A DNA stretch of 64,000 nt. Origin: Aldehydirespirator sp965220485. GTDB lineage: Bacteria; Actinomycetota; Acidimicrobiia; Acidimicrobiales; Aldehydirespiratoraceae. Below are positions 26,153 to 34,868 of the stretch, piece after piece. The DNA is taken from assembly GCA_965220485.1 (NCBI GenBank), contig OZ244832.1, forward strand, positions 3,162,001 to 3,226,000. The letters run 5' to 3'. Both the position numbers and the translations under genes were made by a program. How positions within the stretch are numbered: the stretch's first letter is position 1; each line of letters starts with the position of its first letter. The notes below the pieces were generated by a model, which ran no database searches, was not told where the DNA came from, and saw only the letters and a program-made list of their open reading frames with translations.

Positions 26153-27289
26153 TCAGCTCACCCGCACCGGCATTAGCAAGTAGAGGAAGCCTTCGTCCCC
26201 CACCGAACGAAGCAGGGCCGGCTTCACTGCGTCCGCGGTTTCCAGAGTGATCTCGCCACCGGTGACAGCTTCAATGCCGTCGATGAGATAACCAGGATTG
26301 AACGCAACAGTCAGATCCTCGCCCGCATAGCGGGCCTCCATGGTCTCGTTTGCCTTGCCGACATCATGGGTAATGGCTATGACTTCGAGGTTTCCCTCGC
26401 TCATCACCAGTCGAACCGGCGTCGAGTCCTGGGCGAGCAGCCGGATTCTTCTAACTACTTCCAACAGCTGCTCACGATCAGCTGTCAAGCAATTTGGATG
26501 GCTCGCGGGGATCAGTCCTTGGTAATTCGGGAAGTCCCCCGGAATCAGCCGTGTGGTTAGTTGCACGGTCCCCACCACGAACTGCGCATAATGCTCCGCC
26601 AGCTTCAAGGTCACTTCGTCAGAATCCGTGATCAGCCGCTGGAGTTCGCCGAGCGCCCTGCTAGGCACCAGCACCCTCTGGTGCTCGCCGAGAATCGACG
26701 AGCCCTCCAAATCCCTCACCGAGAGCCGGTAGGAGTCGGTAGACACCAGCCGCAGACGACCCTCGCCTTCCGACGCCATCAGCACGCCAGTCAGAATCGG
26801 CCGAGAATCATCCGAGGACGCTGATTTCACGACCTGGCTGAGCGCGTCGCGGAACTCCGCACCGCCAAATGTCACAGCCGGGCTGAACGCCACTGAACTC
26901 CCGTCCTCGCTCCCCTCTTCCTTGAAGGACAACTGCGGATAGTCCTCTTCGGGGATCAGCCGGATCGAGAACTCCGACAAGCCCGCCATGATCGACGCCT
27001 CGCCGTCGGTTACCGAGAACTCCACGGACCCAGCCGGGACCGCCCGAACAACCTCGGTGAGCAGCCGGGCCGGTGTCACCGCGGCGCCGTCGGTTGTGCC
27101 AGCAACATCCACAGTCACCGAGAGCGTCAGATCGAGATCGCTACCAGTGACCGTGAGAGTGCCGCCCATCAAGTCGAGATGAGCGCCTGTCAGCGCCGCA
27201 CGGCTTGAGCTGACACCAGCCGCAGCCCGCACGGCCACTGTCAACACCTCCAAGAGGTTGTCTCGTTCGCAGCGGAACTTCATGCCCAT
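26153..27289 (-). CDS. dnaN: DNA polymerase III sliding clamp (beta subunit)
   Basis: 378 residues from the ATG at 27289 (MGMKFRCERDNLLEVL), with GGGGAAG about ten bases upstream; an ATG two codons later is the alternative. Three clamp repeats; typical features are the central SDDSRPILTGVLM and the C-terminal YLLMPVRVS. Forms the ring that tethers polymerase to DNA. Lies between dnaA and recF on the same strand. Confidence 0.97.
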   Translation of the reverse strand: MGMKFRCERDNLLEVLTVAVRAAAGVSSSRAALTGAHLDLMGGTLTVTGSDLDLTLSVTVDVAGTTDGAAVTPARLLTEVVRAVPAGSVEFSVTDGEASIMAGLSEFSIRLIPEEDYPQLSFKEEGSEDGSSVAFSPAVTFGGAEFRDALSQVVKSASSDDSRPILTGVLMASEGEGRLRLVSTDSYRLSVRDLEGSSILGEHQRVLVPSRALGELQRLITDSDEVTLKLAEHYAQFVVGTVQLTTRLIPGDFPNYQGLIPASHPNCLTADREQLLEVVRRIRLLAQDSTPVRLVMSEGNLEVIAITHDVGKANETMEARYAGEDLTVAFNPGYLIDGIEAVTGGEITLETADAVKPALLRSVGDEGFLYLLMPVRVS

Positions 27290-27536
27290 TGTTGTGTTGC
27301 TTCCCCTCTGGGTGGTTTGTGGAATGTAGTAGATGACCTTAGGCACTGTGGATTGGGGATTCTGGTCGCTCCGCCGTGGAGTTTCAGCGTTTGCGGAATA
27401 CCCAGGGTTGCCCTGTTAGCCAGTGCGTTGGTGAGGTACCATCTGCCAGGTGTTGACCGGGGCCGAGTTGGGCACAGCCATCCAGAGGCGGTGCGGGTGT
27501 CGTCCCCACAGTTCTCCACGGGACTTGTGGAATGTT
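27290..27536. other. dnaA-dnaN spacer, candidate oriC with DnaA-box-like 9-mers
   Basis: 247 bases without a gene. Box-like sites: TTGTGGAAT at 27317 and 27525, CTGTGGATT at 27346, GTCCCCACA at 27502 and TTCTCCACG at 27512. This spacer is the known origin position in mycobacteria and streptomycetes. It also contains the dnaN promoter. Sites match the consensus imperfectly (about 7 of 9). Confidence 0.55.
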
Positions 27537-28928
27537 TCATGAGATCTCCCTGACTTGCTTCTGAAGTTCTTGGACCTTGTCGAAGATCTCTTTGCGCTCG
27601 GTCATGTGGTGTTCGATCTTGCGCACGGCGTGGATGACAGTGGTGTGGTCGCGATCACCGAAGGCCCGACCGATCTCGGGATAGGAGAGGTCGGTCATGT
27701 TCCTGGTGACATACATGGCGATCTGGCGGGAGTCCACGAGCGGCCTTCTTCTGCTGCCCCCGGTGATCTGCTCCACTGAGAAGCTGAACAGCTCGGCGGT
27801 GGCGCTGAGGATGGTCCTGACAGTGACCGGTGCCTTGACCGTCTTGCTAATGAGGTCGGCCAGGACGCGTTTGGCAAGTTCGTACGAGCACCGCTGTCCG
27901 GTGATGTTGGCGTACGCAGTGACCTTGATGAGGGCACCCTCGAGTTCGCGAATCGAGTCGGTGACGTTCTCAGCGATGAACGACAGGACTTCCCCCGGAA
28001 TCTCGATGGCCGCTGATTCAGCCTTCTTTTCAAGGATTGCCAACCGGGTTACCAGGTCCGGGGGCTGGATGTCGGTGATCAGGCCCGACTTGAATCGGCT
28101 CCGGAGCCGGTCCTCGAGGGTCGGCATTGCATCGGGCGAGCGATCAGAGGAGAGAATGATCTGAGCGCCGTTTTGCAGAAGGTCGTTGAACGTATGGAAG
28201 AACTCCTCCTGGAGGCCGTCCTTGCCCTCCATGAACTGGATGTCGTCCACTAGCAGCACGTCGTTGCTCCTGTACACCTGTTTGAACTCTGGCTGGGTGC
28301 TGTTGCGGATTGCCTGCACGAACTCGTTCAGGAAGGTCTCGCTGGTGACATAGCGCACCTTGTACGACGGGTAGTGATGGTTGACATAGTGAGCGATAGC
28401 ACGCAGCAGGTGGGTCTTGCCCAGCCCCGAGTCGCCGTGGATGAACAGTGGGTTGTATGCGCCAGCAGGGGTCTCAGCCACCGCGAGGGCTGCGGCGTGC
28501 GAGAACCGGTTGGAGGTTCCGGTCACGAACTGCTCGAACGTCAAGCGCGTATCAGGCCCCGAGTCTCCATTCGTGGTTATGGCTCCGGGCTCGCAGTGGT
28601 CCTGGTGCAGCGCTGGTGCCTGGCCCGGCGGTGCGACGGGCTCAGTAGCGGTGAAATCGTTGCTCTCGTTCCAGTCTGGGTCGATTTCGATTCGAACCGT
28701 CACGTCCGGCTCGGTCTCGTCGAGGGCGTCGGTCAGCAGGTCGAGGTAGCGGCGTTCGATGCGGGCCTTCTGAAGGCTCGTCGGCACTACGAGGGTGAGA
28801 GAGCGTTCGTCGAAAGCGGTCGCTCGGGCACCACTGAAGGTGGTTCTCCAGACAGCGTCGCTCACCTGGCTCCGGATGCTTTGGGCGCAACTGGTCCAGA
28901 TTCGCTCCGCTTCGGGGTCGGTGTGCAC
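27537..28928 (-). CDS. dnaA: Chromosomal replication initiator DnaA
   Basis: 463 residues from GTG at 28928 with AAGGAGAT six bases upstream. Domain I (about 1-80), a Gly/Pro/Asp-rich domain II, AAA+ domain III with Walker A FIHGDSGLGKTHLLRAI and Walker B VLLVDDIQFMEGK, sensor II, and domain IV with the DNA-binding signature FGDRDHTTVIHAVRKIE. It unwinds oriC and recruits the helicase. DnaA boxes stand directly upstream of its start. Confidence 0.98.
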   Translation of the reverse strand: MHTDPEAERIWTSCAQSIRSQVSDAVWRTTFSGARATAFDERSLTLVVPTSLQKARIERRYLDLLTDALDETEPDVTVRIEIDPDWNESNDFTATEPVAPPGQAPALHQDHCEPGAITTNGDSGPDTRLTFEQFVTGTSNRFSHAAALAVAETPAGAYNPLFIHGDSGLGKTHLLRAIAHYVNHHYPSYKVRYVTSETFLNEFVQAIRNSTQPEFKQVYRSNDVLLVDDIQFMEGKDGLQEEFFHTFNDLLQNGAQIILSSDRSPDAMPTLEDRLRSRFKSGLITDIQPPDLVTRLAILEKKAESAAIEIPGEVLSFIAENVTDSIRELEGALIKVTAYANITGQRCSYELAKRVLADLISKTVKAPVTVRTILSATAELFSFSVEQITGGSRRRPLVDSRQIAMYVTRNMTDLSYPEIGRAFGDRDHTTVIHAVRKIEHHMTERKEIFDKVQELQKQVREIS

Positions 28929-29349
28929 CTATCGATCTCCTTTCTCCACAGAGTTGTCCACAGATGTGGACAAGAGCGTTCCATGGTCCGTAGTGGAGGA
29001 GGACCGGACCCAGATCCAGTTTTCGGTGGTGACCTGCGGAACGTAGCAGCATCCGCATGGCCTGCAAGTCAGACGCCGGAAGGCGAGTAAACGACTAGTT
29101 CAGAATGGATGACGCCAGAGTTAACTACATGAATGTAAGATCCATGCCATCGATGTTGTTTGACTTGCTCCAGGGCTAGGACATTATCTGTGGTCTGGTC
29201 TGGTGCTCGTTGCGGCTGTCTGAGTGGCGTGGTTGTCGCGGCGCAGGGTCAGCCCTACGGTGGATGCGGACCTGCCGTTCATCCACAGCATCGACCCGGG
29301 TGACGGCTCTTGTGGCGTGCTCGAGTCAGAGCAGTCCTAGGAGGATTTC
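28929..29349. other. dnaA-rpmH spacer, candidate oriC/strand-switch region
   Basis: 421 bases without a gene between the divergent dnaA and rpmH. It holds the DnaA boxes listed next, a TCATCCACA at 29279-29287, and a relatively A+T-rich stretch (GTTAACTACATGAATGTAAG) near 29119. All flanking genes point away from it, so gene strand bias switches here. Which of the two dnaA flanks is the working origin cannot be decided by reading alone. Confidence 0.55.
28942..28973. promoter_or_regulatory. Cluster of three DnaA boxes upstream of dnaA
   Basis: TTCTCCACA at 28942-28950, TTGTCCACA at 28954-28962 and its inverted partner TGTGGACAA at 28965-28973. The latter two are perfect actinobacterial-type DnaA boxes facing each other two bases apart. 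Placed 14-45 bases before the dnaA start, they could serve both origin function and dnaA autoregulation. Confidence 0.8.
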
Positions 29350-29484
29350 ATGAAGCGCCCTTTTCAGCCGAATATAAGAAAAAGGCATAAGAAACACGGA
29401 TTTCGGGCCAGAATGAGGACACGCGGAGGGCGCGCTGTGTTGCAAGCCCGCCGTCGCAAGGGGCGGAGCCGGCTGGCAGCGTGA
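29350..29484 (+). CDS. rpmH: 50S ribosomal protein L34
   Basis: 44 residues: MKRPFQPNIRKRHKKHGFRA followed by RMRTRGGRAVLQARRRKGRS, the full L34 signature. AGGAGG stands six bases before the ATG. First gene of the plus-strand ribosome/insertase operon; its stop overlaps the rnpA start (GTGA). Confidence 0.97.
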   Translation: MKRPFQPNIRKRHKKHGFRARMRTRGGRAVLQARRRKGRSRLAA

Positions 29485-29807
29485 GTGGCTCGGCGATTAG
29501 CCGTAGCGCGTGTCAGAAGCCTCGTACCACGGCCAGTGCCCGCCGTGGCCCTCTGAGGGTGTCGTACCGCGCTGGTGCCGGGAGATCGCGCGTGCTGTTC
29601 GTGGTGCCGAAGTCGGTTGGGACGGCCGTGCAGCGCAATAGGGCCCGCCGACGAGTGCGGGAAGCCCTGCGCGAGCTCGCACGTGAGAAGACAGTGGCTC
29701 TGGGGGCCGGGGAGTATCGCCTGGGCATCTCTGCGCCGCTGGAGGGCCTGTCTGCCGCTGAGCTGCGAGCGACCGTGGGCGAACTGTTGAAGGACGTCCG
29801 GCGGTGA
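29481..29807 (+). CDS. rnpA: Ribonuclease P protein component
   Basis: 108 residues from a GTG that overlaps the rpmH stop. The RNase P protein core is seen as FVVPKSVGTAVQRNRARRRV, the RNA-binding RNR motif. Together with the RnpB RNA (not in the window) it trims the 5' leader of tRNA precursors. Overlaps yidD by four bases. Confidence 0.93.
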   Translation: MSGSAISRSACQKPRTTASARRGPLRVSYRAGAGRSRVLFVVPKSVGTAVQRNRARRRVREALRELAREKTVALGAGEYRLGISAPLEGLSAAELRATVGELLKDVRR

Positions 29808-30100
29808 GAGGGTTTGCGACGCGACTCGCTTGTTCTGGAATACGGGCCTACCAGGTGGCGCGGGCTGGCCGTCCGCCGGTGTGCCGCTACGTCCCGTCGT
29901 GCTCGACCTACGCATTGGAGGCCCTGCAGGTGCACGGAGCGTTGCGCGGGGCGTGGCTAGCGGCTCGACGACTGGCCCGGTGCCACCCGTGGAGTTCTAT
30001 GGGGTGGGATCCGGTTCCCGCCGAGCGCCGTGACTTCAGACTCGGGGAAACGCTGGGGCCCTCCGAAGCTGTCGAATCGAGGGAGACAGCCAATGTTTGA
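29804..30100 (+). CDS. yidD: Membrane protein insertion efficiency factor YidD
   Basis: 98 residues. YidD signature: IRAYQ, CRYVPSCSTYALEALQVHG with the conserved Cys residues, then RLARCHPWSS and WDPVP. Small amphipathic membrane-associated protein that helps the Sec/YidC route. GTG start overlaps the rnpA stop and the gene overlaps the yidC start by eight bases. The tail after WDPVP is longer and not conserved. Confidence 0.92.
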   Translation: MRGFATRLACSGIRAYQVARAGRPPVCRYVPSCSTYALEALQVHGALRGAWLAARRLARCHPWSSMGWDPVPAERRDFRLGETLGPSEAVESRETANV

Positions 30101-31316
30101 TCCCCTGTTCGACGTTGTCGCCGCAGTGATCGCCTGGTTCTACTCCCTTGTGCCGGACTATGGCGTTGCCATTGCCCTTCTGACCCTGACCGTCGTGGTC
30201 GCGGTGACCCCGCTCACGTTGAAGATGACACGGAGCATGCTGCAGATGCAGCAGCACATGCCGGAGCTGAAGAAGATCCAGGGCCAATACAAGGGTGATC
30301 GCCAGGCCATGAATGAGGCCACCACGGCCTTTTACAAGGAGCGTGGGCTCAATCCGATCGGGTGTGTGCTTCCGATGCTTGTGCAAGGCCCGATTTTCCT
30401 AGTCATGTACCGCGTCGTGGATGGACTGACCAGGCGGACGACCGAGATAGGAACCCAGCTCGGTTTCTCTTCGCGCCGCTACGCCGACTCCGTGTCTGGA
30501 GGGGTGTCCGAGTACGCCGAGACGCCCATTGTTAGAGGCAAACTGACGTTCGATCCGGACTTCCTGTCCAGGGACACCGAGTTCTATGAGAGCCTGAGCA
30601 AAGACGTTGAGATGGTCTCCTTGGGAGTCGATCTATCCCGGAGCGCGAGCTCTGCCATATCCGAGAACATCGTTACGGCGCTCCCCTACTTGTTGATGAT
30701 CCTTGTGGTGCTGATTACGAGCCTCGTCCAGCAGCGCCAGATCCAAGGACGGCAGAGCAACGCGGCGGTCAACCCACAGCAGCAGATGATGATGAAGCTG
30801 ATCCCATACATGCTGCCAGTGTTCTCGTATCTGATGCCGGCCGCGGTTGTGACCTACTTCGTCGTCTCGAACCTGGTCCGCATTGCGCAGCAGGCCTACA
30901 TCACCCGGTCCTTCTACCGGGGCGCGGACTCACTCGGCGCGCAGGTTGCCAAACAGCGAGCCGAAGCCAAGGATGAGGGTTCAACCGCGGCTGACGCCAA
31001 AGCGCGCTCGCCCAAGTCGGTTACCGAGGGCAAGGGCGCGCCGACGCCCAAACGAGACACAAAGCCGGCGAAGGCCAAAGCCCCGGCTCGGAAGCGGACC
31101 CCCGGCAAGGCCAAGGCTCCTACTCGGAGGGGGACACCCGCCCAGAAGGAAGCGCCCACCCGGACCAGCCCCGCCAGCAGGGCGGGACGAACCGGCAAGG
31201 CCCCGTCTCGGGGCCGTTCTGGCAACCGTCCGGCCAGCGGCCGTGTTACGCCACCCGGTTCGGGCGCGAACCGTCCCAGCCAGAACCGCAGTAAAAATAA
31301 GAAGAAAAGGCGCTAA
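30093..31316 (+). CDS. yidC: Membrane protein insertase YidC
   Basis: 407 residues from ATG at 30093 (GGGAG upstream). Gram-positive-type YidC/Oxa1: membrane segments at about 10-35, 85-110, 200-225 and 245-275, with the Oxa1 core features ELKKIQGQYKGDRQAMNEA and NPIGCVLPMLVQGPIFLVMY. The C-terminal 115 residues are a Lys/Arg/Pro/Ala-rich basic tail (KAKAPARKRTPGKAKAPTR), likely to contact the ribosome. Inserts membrane proteins alone or with SecYEG. Confidence 0.95.
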   Translation: MFDPLFDVVAAVIAWFYSLVPDYGVAIALLTLTVVVAVTPLTLKMTRSMLQMQQHMPELKKIQGQYKGDRQAMNEATTAFYKERGLNPIGCVLPMLVQGPIFLVMYRVVDGLTRRTTEIGTQLGFSSRRYADSVSGGVSEYAETPIVRGKLTFDPDFLSRDTEFYESLSKDVEMVSLGVDLSRSASSAISENIVTALPYLLMILVVLITSLVQQRQIQGRQSNAAVNPQQQMMMKLIPYMLPVFSYLMPAAVVTYFVVSNLVRIAQQAYITRSFYRGADSLGAQVAKQRAEAKDEGSTAADAKARSPKSVTEGKGAPTPKRDTKPAKAKAPARKRTPGKAKAPTRRGTPAQKEAPTRTSPASRAGRTGKAPSRGRSGNRPASGRVTPPGSGANRPSQNRSKNKKKRR

Positions 31317-31349
31317 CTCCTGTCGCCGCATAAAGGATGATGTTTTCGA

Positions 31350-32270
31350 ATGGAATGGTTGGAAATAACTGCAACATCAGTGGAAAGTGCTAAGGAGCGG
31401 GCTCTCGTTCATCTCGGCGTCGACGAGTCCGACGCAGAGTTTGAGGTGCTTTCAGAAGCAAGAATGGGCCTGTTCGGCCGAGTGAAGCAAGAGGCCCGCG
31501 TACGGGCTCGGGTGCTTCCGACACCGGTGCGACCCAAAGAAAGCAGAGGTCGTGGCCACAACAGCCGCAAAGCAGGATCTTCGAGACGATCCGAAACCAC
31601 GCGAGCTCCTAGCGAAGCAGCACCTGAACCAGGTGCTCGGCAACCAGGTGCTCGGCCCAGTCGTAGAGAGCCGACCCGCAAGTCGCAGCAGCCTCCTGAT
31701 GGTGAGGACGGCGCTCGAGACAGAGTTCAAGTCGAGAATTCACGAGGAAGCAAAAAGAAGAAGGATGCAAAGACTATGACAGATGATCAAAATAGAGGTC
31801 CTTCACTGCTTGAGCAAGCAGACCTTGCGGAGTCCTTTGTCCAAGGAATCGCGGAAGCAATGGGCATCGGTGTCAGGTTCGAACGGCATGACCTGGAGAG
31901 CGGGATAATGCGGATTGAAGCGAATGGAGACGGGATAGGTGTCCTGATTGGTCGCCGTGGTGCTACGGCCCAAGCCATAGATGAGATGGTTCGAACCGTG
32001 CTGCAACGGTCCGGCGGTACGACACGCGAAGGGAAGATCCGCATGGATGTGGGGGGTGTTCGAACCCGTCGAGCAGCGGCTCTGGCAGAGTTCACACGCA
32101 AGGTGGCCGAAGAGGCCGTCGAGGCGCGTGAAGAGGTCGCGCTCGAGCCTATGAACCGGATGGATCGCAAGATTGTTCACGATGTCATTACGGGGATCGA
32201 CAGGGTGGAGAGCCGCAGCGAGGGTGAGGATCCTCACCGGCGCGTGATCATCGTACCCGTATCTGACTGA
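31350..32270 (+). CDS. jag: Jag/KhpB RNA-binding protein (SpoIIIJ-associated)
   Basis: 306 residues. Jag-N domain at 1-50 (EITATSVESAKERALVHLGV and LFGRVKQEARVRARV), a charged variable linker, KH domain (about 175-225, with GVLIGRRGATAQAIDEM) and R3H domain (about 230-300, with EPMNRMDRKIVHDVI). Binds RNA; in Gram-positives it acts with KhpA on cell-length control. Its position after yidC is conserved. Confidence 0.93.
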   Translation: MEWLEITATSVESAKERALVHLGVDESDAEFEVLSEARMGLFGRVKQEARVRARVLPTPVRPKESRGRGHNSRKAGSSRRSETTRAPSEAAPEPGARQPGARPSRREPTRKSQQPPDGEDGARDRVQVENSRGSKKKKDAKTMTDDQNRGPSLLEQADLAESFVQGIAEAMGIGVRFERHDLESGIMRIEANGDGIGVLIGRRGATAQAIDEMVRTVLQRSGGTTREGKIRMDVGGVRTRRAAALAEFTRKVAEEAVEAREEVALEPMNRMDRKIVHDVITGIDRVESRSEGEDPHRRVIIVPVSD

Positions 32271-32274
32271 CGAA

Positions 32275-32380
32275 GAGGCCGAGCGGTAGGCACCAGTGCA
32301 TGTACGGAATCGGGGCGGAGAGCGAGGCTGTGGCCCGAAGCGGCTCGTGAGCGCAGCGAACAGGAGCGGGAGGTACAACC
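32275..32380 (+). repeat. Dispersed stop-proximal repeat, copy f
   Basis: GAGGCCGAGCGGTAGG begins five bases after the jag stop; the second block GTGAGCGCAGCGAACAGGAG lies at about 32348-32367. It occupies the jag-rsmG spacer. Confidence 0.8.
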
Positions 32381-32423
32381 TCTCGCCGCGAAGCGCTCAT
32401 CACCTGTAGATGCAGGCCCTATT

Positions 32424-33080
32424 GTGAGGTCTTCGTCGCATTCTCTTGTCGAGATCAACTCTGAACTGCTAAGACGCTTGGACGAGGCATGGAAGCCGGC
32501 GCGCGCCGCGGGTGCTATGGGCTCAGCATCGCTCGAAGACCTCCGATTGCACGCATCCGGCTACATCGTGGATGAGTGGCGTGAATTGCCGGCAGGCCAG
32601 TTCGTTGATTGCGGCGCAGGGGCGGGTGTCCTGGGAATACTCCTTGCATTCGAGTTGCCGGAGTCTCGCTGGCGCCTGGTAGATGCAAAGCACCGCCGGT
32701 GCGAGATGGCTCAGAGTGCTGTAGTGGCAGCTGAACTGACCGATCGAATTGTTGTGGAGCACGCGCGAGCAGAAGACGTTTCTCGCAGCGATCTCAGAGG
32801 CACCTTTGATGGCGTGGTGGCACGCTCATTCGGTCCTGCGGCCGAGCTGGCTGAGTGCGCTCTCCCGCTATTGGGTGCTAGAGGGACGCTTGTAGTCTCG
32901 GTTTCGACATCGACGATGCAGCAATGGAAGCGCATGCCGCTGGTGGAGCGCGCTGGTTGCGACATTGCCGAGAACTGGTCAACAGCGTATGGCAGCTTCC
33001 TTTCCGTCAAGAGAATTGGATCCATGCCTCCCGAGCTTCCTCGTCGTCAAGCTGCTCGGCGCCGTTCTCCGCTTGTGTAG
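32424..33080 (+). CDS. rsmG: 16S rRNA (guanine-527-N7)-methyltransferase RsmG
   Basis: 218 residues. GidB/RsmG fold with SAM loop FVDCGAGAGVLGILLAF (the usual form is D-x-G-S-G-A-G-x-P-G), YIVDEWRELPAG before it, and DGVVARSFGPAAELAEC near residue 130. Methylates G527 of 16S rRNA; loss gives low-level streptomycin resistance in other bacteria. Position before parAB is conserved. GTG start without a strong ribosome site. Confidence 0.88.
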   Translation: MRSSSHSLVEINSELLRRLDEAWKPARAAGAMGSASLEDLRLHASGYIVDEWRELPAGQFVDCGAGAGVLGILLAFELPESRWRLVDAKHRRCEMAQSAVVAAELTDRIVVEHARAEDVSRSDLRGTFDGVVARSFGPAAELAECALPLLGARGTLVVSVSTSTMQQWKRMPLVERAGCDIAENWSTAYGSFLSVKRIGSMPPELPRRQAARRRSPLV

Positions 33081-33088
33081 CGACCGCT

Positions 33089-33104
33089 TGTTTCACGTGA
33101 AACG
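33089..33104. promoter_or_regulatory. parS: parS centromere site
   Basis: TGTTTCACGTGAAACG: 15 of 16 bases match the consensus, with a perfect 14-bp palindrome at 33090-33103. It is bound by ParB and lies just before parA, 9 bases after rsmG. Confidence 0.96.
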
Positions 33105-33184
33105 CGGGGTGCTTGACTTCCAGAGGACCGTGTGAGACCGTAGGAACCCTGACAGCGGGGGAGCTAGCGAGGGGAGCTTACGTC

Positions 33185-33979
33185 GTGGGTATGACAGGAC
33201 AGCCCGACGCGAGCGGTGCTCGAATTCTCGCGGTCGCTAACCAGAAGGGTGGAGTGGGGAAGACGACCACGACGGTTAATCTCTCGGCCTGCTTCGCTGA
33301 GAAGGGCCTCAAGACCCTGATAATCGACCTCGATCCACAAGCGAACGCCACCACCAGTGTCGGTTTGAATCCCAGAAGACTCGACACCTCGATCTATGAT
33401 GTGCTCCTGCAGGAGGCTGAACTCGAAGAGATCATCGAGCCGACGATGATCAAAGCTCTGCACATTGCGCCCTCCAGCCTTGATCTCGCCGGTGCCGAGA
33501 TCGAGCTTGTGGCTGCCTTCAGCAGAGAACGAAAGCTCCGAGAGGCCATGGCCAGAGCGGTCTCGGAGTACGACATCATCATGATCGACTGTCCACCCTC
33601 ACTCGGGTTGCTGACGATCAATGGCCTGACGGCGGCGGATGAGGTGATCGTTCCTATACAGACCGAATACTTCGCGTTGGAAGGGTTGACCCAACTTGTG
33701 AGGAATATCGGGATGGTGCAACGCAGCCTCAACCCGGGCCTGGAGTTGACGAAGCTGATCCTCACGATGTATGACGCGCGGACGAACCTCTCACGGGATG
33801 TCGCCCGGGAAGTACGAGCACACTATGGTGAGAAGGTCTGCTGGCAGGTCGTGCCACGCACCGTGCGATTAAGCGAAGCGCCGTCCTTCGGCCAACCGAT
33901 CACTCTCTACGATTCTTCATCCAAGGCAGCCAGGGCATTCCGTGACCTGGCGAAGGAGGTGCTCCGTGGCACGTCGTAG
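33185..33979 (+). CDS. parA: Chromosome partitioning ATPase ParA (Soj)
   Basis: 264 residues from GTG 33185, seven bases after GGGGAG; an ATG at 33191 is possible. Deviant Walker A KGGVGKTTTTVNLSA, Walker A' DLDPQANATTSVG and Walker B IIMIDCPPSLGLLT identify a ParA/MinD-type ATPase without an N-terminal HTH. Moves the origin region with ParB/parS. Overlaps parB by 14 bases. Confidence 0.97.
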   Translation: MGMTGQPDASGARILAVANQKGGVGKTTTTVNLSACFAEKGLKTLIIDLDPQANATTSVGLNPRRLDTSIYDVLLQEAELEEIIEPTMIKALHIAPSSLDLAGAEIELVAAFSRERKLREAMARAVSEYDIIMIDCPPSLGLLTINGLTAADEVIVPIQTEYFALEGLTQLVRNIGMVQRSLNPGLELTKLILTMYDARTNLSRDVAREVRAHYGEKVCWQVVPRTVRLSEAPSFGQPITLYDSSSKAARAFRDLAKEVLRGTS

Positions 33980-34835
33980 TGGCCTCGGTAAGGGCCTGGG
34001 AGCCCTGATTCCGACCGATCCAGACACCGGGAAGTCGATCTATCAGGAGATAGACATCGTTCACATCGTCCCGAATCCCTATCAGCCAAGGGATCACTTC
34101 GACGAGGAGACTCTCACAGCACTGGCTGCTTCGATAGCGGAAGTCGGAGTCGTTCAACCGGTAATTATACGAAAATCAATTGATGGATATGAACTTATCG
34201 CTGGTGAGCGCCGCTGGCGTGCTGCACAGCGGGCGGGTCTCAGGAGCATTCCCGCGCTCGTGCGGGAAGCAGATGACAAGGGTGCACTCGAAGCTGCTGT
34301 TGTCGAGAACGTGCACCGCCAGGACCTCAATGCCCTTGAGGAAGCCGCGGCTTATCGGCAACTCATCGACGACTTCGGCCTGACTCAAGAGGATGTCGCG
34401 GCTCGAGTGGGCCGTTCTCGCTCTGCTGTAGCGAACACGGTGCGTCTTCTGAACCTGGACCCATCAGTGCAGCGTCTCGTTGTTGAGGGTCACCTCTCCG
34501 CGGGCCACGGCCGGGCGCTCTTGACCCTTGAGGATGAGGGGGCTCGGCAAGCCTTGGCGGAGGAGATCGTTCGAGAGAATCTGACGGTGCGTGAGGCGGA
34601 GCGCAGGGCCGCCGAGAGCCAAGAGGCGTTGGAGGAAGTGGCGTCGACGGAGCTTGGTGATGACCGAGAGCCTGCTGCCGATGAGGTGAAGGCTGGCGTC
34701 CTTGAACTGGAAGATCTCCTTTCGACAAGGCTCGATACTCGTGTCTCGGTGCAGCTGGGCAGGAGCCGAGGCAAGATCATGATCCAGTTCAGCGGGCTGT
34801 CCGACTTGGAGCGAATCTATCACCTGATCATGTGA
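33966..34835 (+). CDS. parB: Chromosome partitioning protein ParB (Spo0J)
   Basis: 289 residues from GTG 33966 with GGAGGT five bases upstream. N-terminal SGLGKGLGALIP, CTPase/ParB box (GYELIAGERRWRAAQRAGL with the conserved GERRxRA and VVENVHRQDLNALEEA), HTH (TQEDVAARVGRSRSAVANTV) and C-terminal dimerisation domain (LEDLLSTRLDTRVSVQ). Binds parS and spreads as a clamp. Confidence 0.97.
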   Translation: MARRSGLGKGLGALIPTDPDTGKSIYQEIDIVHIVPNPYQPRDHFDEETLTALAASIAEVGVVQPVIIRKSIDGYELIAGERRWRAAQRAGLRSIPALVREADDKGALEAAVVENVHRQDLNALEEAAAYRQLIDDFGLTQEDVAARVGRSRSAVANTVRLLNLDPSVQRLVVEGHLSAGHGRALLTLEDEGARQALAEEIVRENLTVREAERRAAESQEALEEVASTELGDDREPAADEVKAGVLELEDLLSTRLDTRVSVQLGRSRGKIMIQFSGLSDLERIYHLIM

Positions 34836-34868
34836 TTGTTGATCTATGGACTGCTAATAAGCTATATT

